Part shown: piece after piece, positions 1 to 7,174 of the stretch
Layout: every line of letters begins with the position of its first letter
Position numbering within the stretch: the first letter of the stretch is position 1
Source: an uncultured Collinsella sp.
GTDB taxonomy: Bacteria; Actinomycetota; Coriobacteriia; Coriobacteriales; Coriobacteriaceae
Assembly: GCA_934654795.1 (NCBI GenBank)
Contig: CAKUGT010000034.1
Span: forward strand, 1-11,747
Length of the DNA: 11,747 nucleotides
Direction: 5' to 3'
Notes under the pieces: generated by a model
The model's database searches: none
Told to the model about the DNA's origin: nothing
The model's input: the letters and a program-made list of their open reading frames with translations, nothing else
Made by a program: the position numbers and the translations under genes

Positions 1-1016
1 CGCACGGCGTTCTCGACAATCGGCTGGATCACGAACGCCGGCACCAGCGTATCTTCCACATCCTCGGACACATCGAAGGTCGCCAGCACGCGATCCTCGC
101 CAAAGCGCGCCTTCTCAAACGTCAGGTAGCGCTTGGTCTGTGCGACCTCGCGCGAAACCGGAATGAGCGATCCCGAGTTGTCGAGCGTGGCGCGGTAAAA
201 CGATGAGAACTCGCGCAGCAGCTCGCGAGCGCGCAGCGGATCGGTGCGCGTAAACGATGCAATGGTGTTCAGCGTGTTGAACAGGAAGTGCGGGTTAATC
301 TGTGCCTGCAGCGCACGCACCTCGGCGCGGGCCGTGAGCTCCTTTTGCACCTCGAGCTCATGGATGGCGAGCTGCGTAGACAAGATCTCGGCAAAACCCG
401 AGGCGAGCGCGTACTGGGTACGGTCGACGGCGCGCGGGGTCTTGTAGTAGAACTTGAGCGTGCCGACGGTGCGGTCGCCCACCTTGATGGGCGCGATGAT
501 ACCCGCCGGGACCTGGTTGTGCGAACCGTCCGAGCCCACGACGTCCACGACGCGGTTGAACGACTGCACGATACCGTGCTCGATGACGTAGCGCGTGGCA
601 AGCGTGTGAATGGGAGAATCGGGCAGCAGCTTTTCCTCAAACTCGCCCGCGCACGCCAGCACGTTGTCCTCGTCGGTAATGGCGACGGTCATGGCGCGCG
701 TCTCGGGCAAGATGCGCTGGCACACCAAACGCGCCGATTCCTGGGTCAGACCACCCTTAATATCCTCGAGCATGGCAGAGGCCACCGAGAGCGTCTCCTC
801 GGTGTACTGTGAGCGCACCGAATCGGGGTTGAGCGTCAAAAAGATAAAGATGCACAGAAAGATACACAGCAGCGCGCAGGCGACAACCGTCGCGATGGGC
901 TCGATACCGGTCGCCAGGGCAAAGACAAAGTACGCCAGCACGCAGACGGCGCAGGCAACGGCGATGATGCGAAAGATTGATATTGAACTATCGCGCTGGG
1001 CGCGGCGGTCGATCAT
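1..1016 (-). CDS. LytS-like sensor histidine kinase 1 (C-terminus off the left edge)
   Basis: A membrane sensor kinase that would autophosphorylate on His and pass phosphate to a response regulator, probably of LytTR type (inferred). The visible 338 residues start with a short basic tail. Two hydrophobic helices follow at about 14-36 and 39-61, then a GAF-like sensor region (about 75-215), then a His_kinase domain with NPHFLFNT (phospho-His at 243). The protein is cut just after the ATPase N-box begins (PIVENAV, Asn336). No multi-helix LYT sensor is present, so it is a compact version of the family. The start ATG overlaps the glycosyltransferase stop (ATGA), with a GGAGGGG Shine-Dalgarno inside the last glycosyltransferase codons. 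It is clearly paralogous to the kinase at 5672-7063. A partner regulator may lie beyond the left edge; that part is not visible. Confidence 0.93.
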   Translation of the reverse strand, partial: MIDRRAQRDSSISIFRIIAVACAVCVLAYFVFALATGIEPIATVVACALLCIFLCIFIFLTLNPDSVRSQYTEETLSVASAMLEDIKGGLTQESARLVCQRILPETRAMTVAITDEDNVLACAGEFEEKLLPDSPIHTLATRYVIEHGIVQSFNRVVDVVGSDGSHNQVPAGIIAPIKVGDRTVGTLKFYYKTPRAVDRTQYALASGFAEILSTQLAIHELEVQKELTARAEVRALQAQINPHFLFNTLNTIASFTRTDPLRARELLREFSSFYRATLDNSGSLIPVSREVAQTKRYLTFEKARFGEDRVLATFDVSEDVEDTLVPAFVIQPIVENAV

Positions 1017-2200
1017 TCGGCCCCCTCCAGGATACTGATCAGCTGTGCGTCTCGCCAAAGCCCGTCCATGATCTTGGGCCAGAAGCTCTGGAAACGCAGG
1101 TAACTTGCGGCGTTTTGGCGCGCATACGCCTTGGCCTCGTCGATACCATGGCGCCAGATACGCAGATAGCCCTCGTGCTCGCGGGTAAACACGCTGCGGA
1201 CCATGGCGGTCTTGCGCACACGGTCGTCGAGCTCGCGCGAGATCCACGGACCCGGATAGGGCATGAGCGACGCCGCCGTAACGGGAATGAGTTCCTTCTG
1301 GTGCGCGGCGAACGTCAGCTTGGCCCGCTCGTAGTACCAACGGTACACGTCCTGCATAAAGCGCGGCGAGCGCTTTTCGGACTCCGGGGGCAGATGGCGC
1401 ACGGTCCACTCGTTATCGAACCACACGTCGTAGCCAAACATGCGCATGTTAAACAGGTAGTCGAGGTCCTCGCCACGGGTGATAAACGGGTCGAAGGCCA
1501 CACGGGTAAAGGCACGGGCGTGCAGGGCCATCAGACCGCCGCACACGTAGTTGGAGCGCGAGATGCGGGTGCCCGAGAGTGCCTTTTTCATCCAGCGATT
1601 AAACTCAATGCGCTTGGTCCACCAGCGATGACAGATGCCCACCTTGTCCGTAGGGGCCAGCGGCGATCCATCGCGGTCGTAGAAATAACCGCTTTTGACC
1701 AAGATCGGCAAGCCCTGGCGCGTCTGCTGCCCCAGAGCATAGGTCGCACGCTTCATAAAGTCGGCATCGATGACGGTCTCGTCGTCATCCAAAAAGACAA
1801 CCGCATCGTGTCCCAGCACGGCGGCGCAGGCCAGCCCCATGTTGCGGATGGCACCGTAGCCTCGCAGGCTCACACACTCGCCCGAACCCTTGGGCGCGAT
1901 CTGAGCAACCCGGTCTGCGATGCGCGAGGCCTGGGTGTTGGTGACAACGGTGACCTTGAGCGTGGGATGCGCGTCGACAATCTCGTGCACGCGCAGCGAC
2001 ACATCGGCTGTGGCAGAAACGGGACAGACCACCAAAAGGATGATGCGCGGGATGTCGCGCACCTGCTCGAGCGAGGCCAGGCAGCGGTCGAGTTCGGGAT
2101 TGTCGGCGTTGAGTCGTGTCGAATGGTCATAGGTGCCAGGGGCGTTTGCGCGAGCGTCATCGCCCGCCCAATACGTTGGAATCACGACCGTGGCGTTCAT
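1013..2200 (-). CDS. Family 2-like (GT-A fold) glycosyltransferase, cytosolic
   Basis: Probably transfers a sugar from a nucleotide-sugar donor to an envelope glycan or glycolipid; the acceptor cannot be read from sequence. It has 395 residues. The N-terminus MNATVVIPTY is the usual first strand of a GT-A fold. VVFLDDDE carries the metal/nucleotide-binding acidic motif (Asp138-140). CGGLMALHARAF followed by TRGEDLDY (Glu244-Asp245) fits the acceptor-side catalytic acidic motif. I see no membrane segment, so it is probably soluble or peripheral. The start is supported by GGGAGGG about 7 nt upstream. Its last four bases overlap the start of kinase 1, implying one transcript and coupled translation. 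A terminator-like hairpin lies only 21 nt before the ATG, so expression may depend on read-through or on a promoter before the hairpin. The family assignment is solid; the substrate is unknown. Confidence 0.88.
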   Translation of the reverse strand: MNATVVIPTYWAGDDARANAPGTYDHSTRLNADNPELDRCLASLEQVRDIPRIILLVVCPVSATADVSLRVHEIVDAHPTLKVTVVTNTQASRIADRVAQIAPKGSGECVSLRGYGAIRNMGLACAAVLGHDAVVFLDDDETVIDADFMKRATYALGQQTRQGLPILVKSGYFYDRDGSPLAPTDKVGICHRWWTKRIEFNRWMKKALSGTRISRSNYVCGGLMALHARAFTRVAFDPFITRGEDLDYLFNMRMFGYDVWFDNEWTVRHLPPESEKRSPRFMQDVYRWYYERAKLTFAAHQKELIPVTAASLMPYPGPWISRELDDRVRKTAMVRSVFTREHEGYLRIWRHGIDEAKAYARQNAASYLRFQSFWPKIMDGLWRDAQLISILEGAE

Positions 2201-2221
2201 GCCTTACCCTCCCTGCAACAC

Positions 2222-2257
2222 AAAAACGGGACGCCGCCAAACACAGGCGACGCCCCG
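2222..2257 (-). terminator. Intrinsic terminator-like hairpin between MFS transporter and glycosyltransferase
   Basis: On the minus strand a 12-bp stem (2227-2238 with 2246-2257), with a 7-nt loop, is followed by a run of five T (2226-2222). Two of the pairs are G-U wobbles that form only in the minus-strand RNA, which supports that direction. It would end the MFS transcript. Because only 21 nt separate it from the glycosyltransferase ATG, it may instead work as a leader attenuator for that gene. Confidence 0.72.
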
Positions 2258-2273
2258 CGACCTAGCTGACTCC

Positions 2274-2279
2274 ATCATA
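2274..2279 (-). promoter_or_regulatory. Possible -10 element upstream of the glycosyltransferase-kinase unit
   Basis: TATGAT on the minus strand, two bases... reading as five of six matches to the consensus TATAAT, lies about 75 nt before the glycosyltransferase ATG and just upstream of the terminator-like hairpin. The -35 region is poor (CGAACA at 18 nt). This is the only clear -10-like hexamer I noted in the gap. If it is used, the transcript must pass through the hairpin before reaching the gene. Confidence 0.3.
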
Positions 2280-2371
2280 CCCACTTGGGCTAATCATTGT
2301 TCGAAAGTCAGAATGTTTATTGCGGATAACCCCAAAAGAGTATCGCGGCGGACGCAATTACCGGCAAGTTC

Positions 2372-3631
2372 CTATGCGGCATGCTCTGCCGCCCGAGTCA
2401 TGCGGGACAGGCGGACCAGCAGCATAAAGCCAACGACCAGCAGCACGCCGATAGACAGGACGCCCAGCGACGGGTTGCCGGTCAGCGAGGTGACGACCGA
2501 CACCAGGAAGGTGCCCATAACGCTTGCATAACGACCAAAGATATCAAAGAAGCCGTAGTACTCGTTGGACTTTTCCTTGGGGATGATGCGACCGAAGTAG
2601 CTGCGGCTGAGCGCCTGCACGCCACCCTGGAACAGGCCGACCAAAATGGCGAGTACCCAAAACTCGAAAGCGGTCTTTAAGAAGAACGCGGCAAAGAGCA
2701 CGATGCCCATATAGGCGGCGACGGCAACCATGATCATGTTGAGCGTGCCCACGCGACCGGCGAGCTTGCCGTAGATAATGGCGGACGGGAAGGCCACGAA
2801 CTGCGTGACGAGCAGAGCCAGCACCAGTTGGGTCGAGTCGATGCCCAAAGCCGATCCATAGCTGGTTGCCATGGAAATGACCGTGTGCACGCCGTCGATG
2901 TAGAAGAAGAATGCGATCATGTAGACCAGCACGGTCTTGTTGTGGGCGATCTCGCGCATGGTGTGTCCAACCTCGGAGAACACGCCGCCCACGATGTGGC
3001 CGATGGTGTCCTCGGGACCACGCTCGCGACCGTACTTTTGCTTATAGGTGCGAATAAGCGGCAGGGTAAAGATGAGCCACCAGGCACCGGTGATGATAAA
3101 CGACAGGCGCGTGGCGAGCATGGTGGGAATGCCCAAGGCCGGACCACCCATAATGAGAGCCAGGCAGACGATGAAGGGCACGGTCGAGCCGATGTAGCCC
3201 CACGCATAGCCCGAGCTGGACACGGCATCCATGCGCTCGTCGGTGGTGATGTCGGGCAACATGGCGTCGTAGAACGTCATGGACGAGTTGAGGCCGATGG
3301 TGCACAGCACGTAGACGGTCAGAAACGCCATGGCAGACATGGGGATGGCCTGTGCCAGGCAAAGAACCAGGCCCGTCAGGAAAAAGCCCATGAAGAACTT
3401 GATCTTATTGCCGGCGTAATCGGCAAGTGCGCCCAGAATGGGCATGAGCATGGCGATGACCAGCGAGGCAATCGTCTGCGCGTTGCCCCAAGCGACCACC
3501 AGGTCTGCCGAGGAAGCACCGGTATTGATGGCGTTAAAGTAGATGGGCACCACCGAGGTATTGAGCAGCACGAGGGCCGAGTTTCCCACATCGTACATGA
3601 CCCAGTTACGCTCGAGCTTGGTGTATTTCAT
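2372..3631 (-). CDS. UMF1/Atg22-type MFS transporter
   Basis: An integral-membrane transporter of the major facilitator superfamily, UMF1 branch (vacuole effluxer Atg22-like). The fungal relative exports amino acids from vacuoles; the substrate of the bacterial members is not known. It has 419 residues with about 12 hydrophobic segments. Signatures of the branch are the N-terminal LERNWVMYDVGNSA (about 6-19), the MFS loop LGALADYAGNKIK (66-78), GYAWGYIGSTVPF (141-153) and GGVQALSRSYFGRIIPKEKS (336-355) followed by NEYYGFFDIFGR. The start has GAAGGG 9 nt upstream. It lies 112 nt or more from its neighbours on both sides, with a terminator-like hairpin after it and a large palindrome before it, so it may form its own transcription unit. 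No other gene here indicates its cargo. Confidence 0.92.
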   Translation of the reverse strand: MKYTKLERNWVMYDVGNSALVLLNTSVVPIYFNAINTGASSADLVVAWGNAQTIASLVIAMLMPILGALADYAGNKIKFFMGFFLTGLVLCLAQAIPMSAMAFLTVYVLCTIGLNSSMTFYDAMLPDITTDERMDAVSSSGYAWGYIGSTVPFIVCLALIMGGPALGIPTMLATRLSFIITGAWWLIFTLPLIRTYKQKYGRERGPEDTIGHIVGGVFSEVGHTMREIAHNKTVLVYMIAFFFYIDGVHTVISMATSYGSALGIDSTQLVLALLVTQFVAFPSAIIYGKLAGRVGTLNMIMVAVAAYMGIVLFAAFFLKTAFEFWVLAILVGLFQGGVQALSRSYFGRIIPKEKSNEYYGFFDIFGRYASVMGTFLVSVVTSLTGNPSLGVLSIGVLLVVGFMLLVRLSRMTRAAEHAA

Positions 3632-3767
3632 GGACAGGGACCCTTCGTATTCGCCCGATATGCAGTTAGTTCATCGTACCCCAATTGTCCAGAACCGCTG
3701 GTAAGGATTCGGCAAAGGGGAACGCACGGGCATGCAAGTCGGCGGGATAGACCCGCATCCCAAACGC

Positions 3768-3834
3768 AGTTGCGGTGAAATAGTTCCTGTTTGGAAGCCT
3801 CGGAGGCCAAAACAGGAACTATTCCACCGCAACT
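3768..3834. repeat. 67-bp near-perfect palindrome
   Basis: Arms at 3768-3794 and 3807-3834 match over about 27 bases, with one A-C mismatch and one single-base bulge. The 12-nt centre can itself pair (CCTC/GAGG). The mismatch becomes a G-U pair in minus-strand RNA. There is no T-run on either side, so it is not a standard terminator. It sits between the 3' end of the phospholipase-like gene and the 5' end of the MFS gene. It could be a REP/MITE-like element, an mRNA 3' stem or a cruciform site. Confidence 0.8.
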
Positions 3835-3862
3835 TATTGGAAGGCGTGGACGAGTTGGCTTG

Positions 3863-4807
3863 CTATTCCTCGCGGTCGAACTCCTCGTCGGCATCGAGCA
3901 CGCGGCCGCTGTAGTTAACATGGCCGGTCACGGCCTCCATGTCACCGGTCTCGATAAAGCGGGCAACCGTGCACTCGTAATCGAGCAGCGCGCGGTCAAA
4001 GACCTCGGGGAAGCTCTCGTTCGAGACCTCATCGGTAAAGGGATTCTTCCATGTCAGATGGCCCAGGTTACCGGTGCGCTCGGGCAGCTCCGTCGTCACG
4101 CGATGGGCAAGGCCGTCGAGCAGCGAGTAGTCGTGCACTATGCCTTCGACCAGGGCAATTGCACGCGTCTTGGCCGAGCCCGCCGGCTCAATCGCACGGT
4201 AAAGTCGCTGCATATTGGCAACGGCAGCACCGTACTCCCCCGCCGGAATGTCAATGCCGTACACGCGTCCGGCAACATAGCTCATCAGCACGCCGGCCAC
4301 GCGACTGATGCGATCGGTGGTGACGATCTCACCCGCCGGCGGGTAATCGTCGACCGTAGCGCCATCGCGTTTAAGCTGCAGCATCAGTACATCCAGGTCG
4401 CTCTCGATCACGGCATGGACCTGACTGCTCGAATCCTCAAGCTCGGGATCGGACTCCACGATGCCAAACTGCTGCTCGTAGACAAAGGGGTGCGCATTGC
4501 GGTCGAGCACGTAGTGCGACAGCAGACCCAGCGCGAAGGCGCGACCCAGGTTGGCATCGCGCGGAAGCAGATGAGACACGCCGTCGCGCAGGCACGAGAA
4601 CTGGCGCGATATACGCGAGCGGTGCATAACCTGCGCCAGCAGCGTGCAGTCGGAAACGCGGGGCGTCAGGATGTGGAAGAAAAACGGGTCGGGACCCTGG
4701 TTGCCCAGGATAAAGGCGATGCGCTCCTCGTCGGACGTGAGTACGCCCTGCGGAAGACGGTCAATGCTTTCCTCGCCAAACAAATGATGGGTGATAAGCG
4801 CAGGCAT
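3863..4807 (-). CDS. Zinc-dependent phospholipase C-like protein
   Basis: A 314-residue protein resembling the zinc-dependent phospholipase C/S1-P1 nuclease-like fold. Putative metal ligands are visible in the N-terminal half: LITHHLF (His7, His8), NQGPDPFFF (Asp40), GLLSHYVLDRNAHPF, which gives His98-x3-Asp102-x3-His106, and HAVIE (His131, Glu135). Secreted phospholipases C of this fold have a signal peptide and a mature N-terminal Trp ligand. This protein has neither, so it is probably cytosolic and may act on something other than exogenous phospholipid. The C-terminal about 150 residues are acidic and show no further domain that I recognise; the protein ends in a charged tail (DADEEFDREE). 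AAAGGA lies about 6-7 nt before the ATG. It is downstream of the LytTR regulator gene with a 91-nt gap containing a possible promoter. Confidence 0.82.
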   Translation of the reverse strand: MPALITHHLFGEESIDRLPQGVLTSDEERIAFILGNQGPDPFFFHILTPRVSDCTLLAQVMHRSRISRQFSCLRDGVSHLLPRDANLGRAFALGLLSHYVLDRNAHPFVYEQQFGIVESDPELEDSSSQVHAVIESDLDVLMLQLKRDGATVDDYPPAGEIVTTDRISRVAGVLMSYVAGRVYGIDIPAGEYGAAVANMQRLYRAIEPAGSAKTRAIALVEGIVHDYSLLDGLAHRVTTELPERTGNLGHLTWKNPFTDEVSNESFPEVFDRALLDYECTVARFIETGDMEAVTGHVNYSGRVLDADEEFDREE

Positions 4808-4839
4808 AATAATCCTTTCGATTTCATTCGATGCAATCC

Positions 4840-4866
4840 ATTATGCCCACCCCACAGCCATGCCAA
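4840..4866 (-). promoter_or_regulatory. Possible promoter of the phospholipase-like gene
   Basis: On the minus strand TTGGCA (4866-4861) and CATAAT (4845-4840) each match five of six consensus bases, but the spacer is 15 nt, shorter than ideal. The -10 ends about 33 nt before the ATG. The -35 falls inside one copy of an 8-bp direct repeat, GTTTGGCA, at 4861-4868; the second copy is at 4875-4882, 14 bp away. A regulator could bind there. Confidence 0.35.
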
Positions 4867-4898
4867 ACCTACGGTGCCAAACGATGACACGCGGGCTC

Positions 4899-5633
4899 TT
4901 ATGCAAGCCCCAAGTGCGACTTGACCTCGGCGGCGCGACGACGGGACACCGGCACCGTCGAGTCCACGCGATCGAGTCTCAACTCCATCAGGCCCGTGGA
5001 GCCGACTTCAACGTTATGCACGTCCTCCAAATTAACCAGATAGCTGCGATGAACGCGAATAAAGCCCTCGGAGCCCAAACGACGCTCGAGCGAGGAGATC
5101 GATTCGTTGATGAGGTACGTCCCCTCGGGACAGATGGCGTTGCAAAAATCGGCGCGCGCCTCAAAGTAACAGACATCCGCAACGGGAATGAACACCTTCT
5201 TGCCCCCGCGGTCCACCGTCAGACGCAAAGGCTGGCGCGGAGCGTGGATAACACGACGGGCACCCAAGGCTGCCTCGATCTTGTCGAGTGCCTTTGACAG
5301 GCGTGCGTCCTCGACCGGCTTGACGATATAGTCGACCGCATCGAGGTTATACGCATCGGCCGCGAACTCGGCAAACGCCGTCACAAACACAACCACCGGC
5401 GGCGTCTTTAAGTTCTGCAGCGTCTCAGCAAGCTCAATTCCCGAGCGCCCGGGCATCGTGATGTCCAAAAACAACACGTCGGGCTTGCTCGAGAGAATCG
5501 ACTCCACGGCCTCGGTGACATTGCCCGCCTCGGCAATCTGACCCACACGCGTATCCTTTTCCAACAGATAGCGTAGCTCAGCCCTAATGGGAGGCTCGTC
5601 ATCAACCACCAAGATGTTCCAGCCTTCGGACAT
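4899..5633 (-). CDS. LytTR-family response regulator
   Basis: A cytosolic two-component response regulator of 244 residues that binds DNA when phosphorylated. The receiver domain (about 5-120) has the acidic pair Asp11-Asp12, the phospho-acceptor Asp57 in LFLDITMPG, the switch Thr85 and the invariant Lys105 in IVKP. The LytTR DNA-binding domain (about 135-240) shows the typical CYFEA (155-159), FIRVHRSYLVN (191-201) and PVSRR (228-232). AGAGGGG lies about 8 nt before the ATG. It begins 38 nt after the stop of kinase 2 and is the evident partner of that kinase in one operon. Targets are unknown; its own operon and the adjacent phospholipase-like gene are natural candidates by position only. 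Confidence 0.95.
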   Translation of the reverse strand: MSEGWNILVVDDEPPIRAELRYLLEKDTRVGQIAEAGNVTEAVESILSSKPDVLFLDITMPGRSGIELAETLQNLKTPPVVVFVTAFAEFAADAYNLDAVDYIVKPVEDARLSKALDKIEAALGARRVIHAPRQPLRLTVDRGGKKVFIPVADVCYFEARADFCNAICPEGTYLINESISSLERRLGSEGFIRVHRSYLVNLEDVHNVEVGSTGLMELRLDRVDSTVPVSRRRAAEVKSHLGLA

Positions 5634-5671
5634 ATGCGCTTCCCCTCTTTTTCTCTCAATCCAACCGCGTG

Positions 5672-7063
5672 CTACGCCGTCAACGGCGCCGGCTCATGCG
5701 GCTCGCCGTTCAGCTCGACGATAACCTGCGTTCCCACGCCCTCCTGGGACTTCACGCGCATGCCGGAATCTTCTCCGTAAAAGAAATGGATGCGCTGAAG
5801 TACGTTGAAGAGCGCCAGGCCGCAACCTCGCTTGATGGAGCCGTCGGCGGTAATGCTCTCGGGCTCCTCTCGGCGATGTTGCTCAAACAGATGCGCGCAG
5901 ACTTCTTCGCTCATACCGATGCCGTCGTCTTCGACGATGATCTCCAAGCCGTCATCGGTCTCGAAAGCCCTTACATGAATAGAAAGCGGCTCGGTCTCGC
6001 GCTGCGCGTGCTTGATGCAGTTTTCGAGCAGCGGCTGCAAGATAAACGGCGGCACCAGGCTGTCGCGCACCTCAAAGTCGATGTCGACCGAAACGCGCAG
6101 ACGGCCGTCGCCATACCGGGCCTGCATAAGATTGATATAGCGAGTGCCCTGTTCCACCTCGTGCTCGAGCGTGGTGAGCGTATCGGAATCAGAAAGCGTC
6201 TGACGATAGTAATTGGAAAAGTCGATCAGCAGCGATCGCGCCTTGTCCGGCTCGGTACGTACGAGCGACACGATGGTGCTGATGGTATTGAATAAAAAAT
6301 GAGGATCGACCTGCGATTGCAAGGCACGCAGCTCCACGCGGGCCGTAAGCTCGTCCTGGCGCTCGAGCTCAAAGCTTGCAAGCTGCGTGGAAATGAGGTC
6401 GGCAAAGCCCGAGGCAAGCGCCGTCTGGCGCATATCGATGCTGCTCAGACGGGGATAATACAGCTCGAGCGTGCCCACGCAATGCCCGCGCACGGTAAGC
6501 GGTGCGACAATACCGGCGCGCAGGCGCGGAAAGTAGCCGCCCGTCTCGGTCGAGGCATCGCGCGAGAACACGCTTTGCTCACCGCTGTTGATCACATTGA
6601 GCGTGGTCCGCAGTACCACCGGGGTGCCCGCGGGGCATTTTGCCGAGTCCTCGCCCCAGCTCGCCAACACCTGCTTGCCGTCGGTAAAGCAGATGGCAGA
6701 GGCGATAGTTTCAGACAGGATGATCTTCGAGGCGCCCAGAGCAGCTTCGGGCGTAAGGCCGCGCGACGTGTAGGCGAATATTTTTGAGGCGATGGCGAGC
6801 GTGCGGTCGGTAGCGCTCGACGTGAGGTCGTCGGGCACCACAAAGACATACGAGAAGAAAAAGCACAGCATGACCAAGCCGGCAATGACGACAACGGCCG
6901 GAACGGGATTGGGATTATCGGTTAAATCCCAGATAAGCAGCAGGATGAGCAGTGGAACGACAACGCCAAGCAAAATAGCCTGGACCACATGCTGAGCGGT
7001 ACGAAAGACCTTGGTCGAGTTATAGCTTTTGCCCAAGATCAGCCTATTGAAATCCACCGTCAT
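5672..7063 (-). CDS. LytS-like sensor histidine kinase 2
   Basis: A membrane sensor kinase, 463 residues from the ATG at 7063, cognate to the LytTR regulator encoded just downstream. Two hydrophobic helices (about 28-47 and 54-76) precede a GAF-like region (about 85-230). The His_kinase domain reads QVDPHFLFNT (phospho-His 255); most relatives, including kinase 1 here, have NPHFLFN, so Asn is replaced by Asp. The ATPase domain has the N-box LLENCIKH (Asn348), VEDDGIGM (Asp380) and RGCGLAL (G-box, about 412-418). The start is uncertain. AGAAGGGG lies almost against the ATG at 7063, whereas the in-frame GTG at 7057 has ideal spacing to the same Shine-Dalgarno. A further upstream in-frame TTG at 7132 would place the terminator hairpin inside the gene and is rejected. 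Confidence 0.93.
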   Translation of the reverse strand: MTVDFNRLILGKSYNSTKVFRTAQHVVQAILLGVVVPLLILLLIWDLTDNPNPVPAVVVIAGLVMLCFFFSYVFVVPDDLTSSATDRTLAIASKIFAYTSRGLTPEAALGASKIILSETIASAICFTDGKQVLASWGEDSAKCPAGTPVVLRTTLNVINSGEQSVFSRDASTETGGYFPRLRAGIVAPLTVRGHCVGTLELYYPRLSSIDMRQTALASGFADLISTQLASFELERQDELTARVELRALQSQVDPHFLFNTISTIVSLVRTEPDKARSLLIDFSNYYRQTLSDSDTLTTLEHEVEQGTRYINLMQARYGDGRLRVSVDIDFEVRDSLVPPFILQPLLENCIKHAQRETEPLSIHVRAFETDDGLEIIVEDDGIGMSEEVCAHLFEQHRREEPESITADGSIKRGCGLALFNVLQRIHFFYGEDSGMRVKSQEGVGTQVIVELNGEPHEPAPLTA

Positions 7064-7089
7064 CCCCTTCTGACTAACGCACCCATAGC

Positions 7090-7116
7090 AATAAAGAGGG
7101 CCGCAAACGACCCTCT
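7090..7116 (-). terminator. Terminator-like hairpin after the amidohydrolase, before kinase 2
   Basis: On the minus strand a 9-bp stem (7108-7116 with 7095-7103), with a 4-nt loop, leads into TCTTTATT. One G-U wobble forms only in the minus-strand RNA. It probably ends the permease-amidohydrolase transcript. It lies 27 nt before the kinase 2 ATG, leaving no room for a normal promoter between hairpin and gene. The T-run is imperfect, so the hairpin may be leaky. Confidence 0.62.
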
Positions 7117-7118
7117 CC

Positions 7119-7133
7119 ATTGCATTATGCAAT
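7119..7133. promoter_or_regulatory. Perfect 15-bp palindrome ATTGCATTATGCAAT with embedded -10-like hexamer
   Basis: Seven-base arms match perfectly around one central base. Its minus strand contains CATAAT (7129-7124), a possible -10 for kinase 2, with only a weak -35 (TGTAAA at 16 nt). The site is just upstream of the terminator-like hairpin. It could be an operator overlapping a promoter; this is inferred from symmetry and position alone. Confidence 0.35.
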
Positions 7134-7174
7134 CAATTTCTTTGATTTACATCCAGCCGTCGATGAACGGTAGC

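Noticed and set aside
977..2269. 430-codon plus-strand open frame opposite the glycosyltransferase
   Set aside because: No recognisable domain; the antisense frame carries the GT-A motifs and a good Shine-Dalgarno.
3628..3921. 97-codon minus-strand open frame across the 67-bp palindrome
   Set aside because: It overlaps the end of the phospholipase-like gene and both palindrome arms and shows no domain.
7064..7132. Upstream TTG start for kinase 2
   Set aside because: It would translate through the terminator-like hairpin and has no Shine-Dalgarno.
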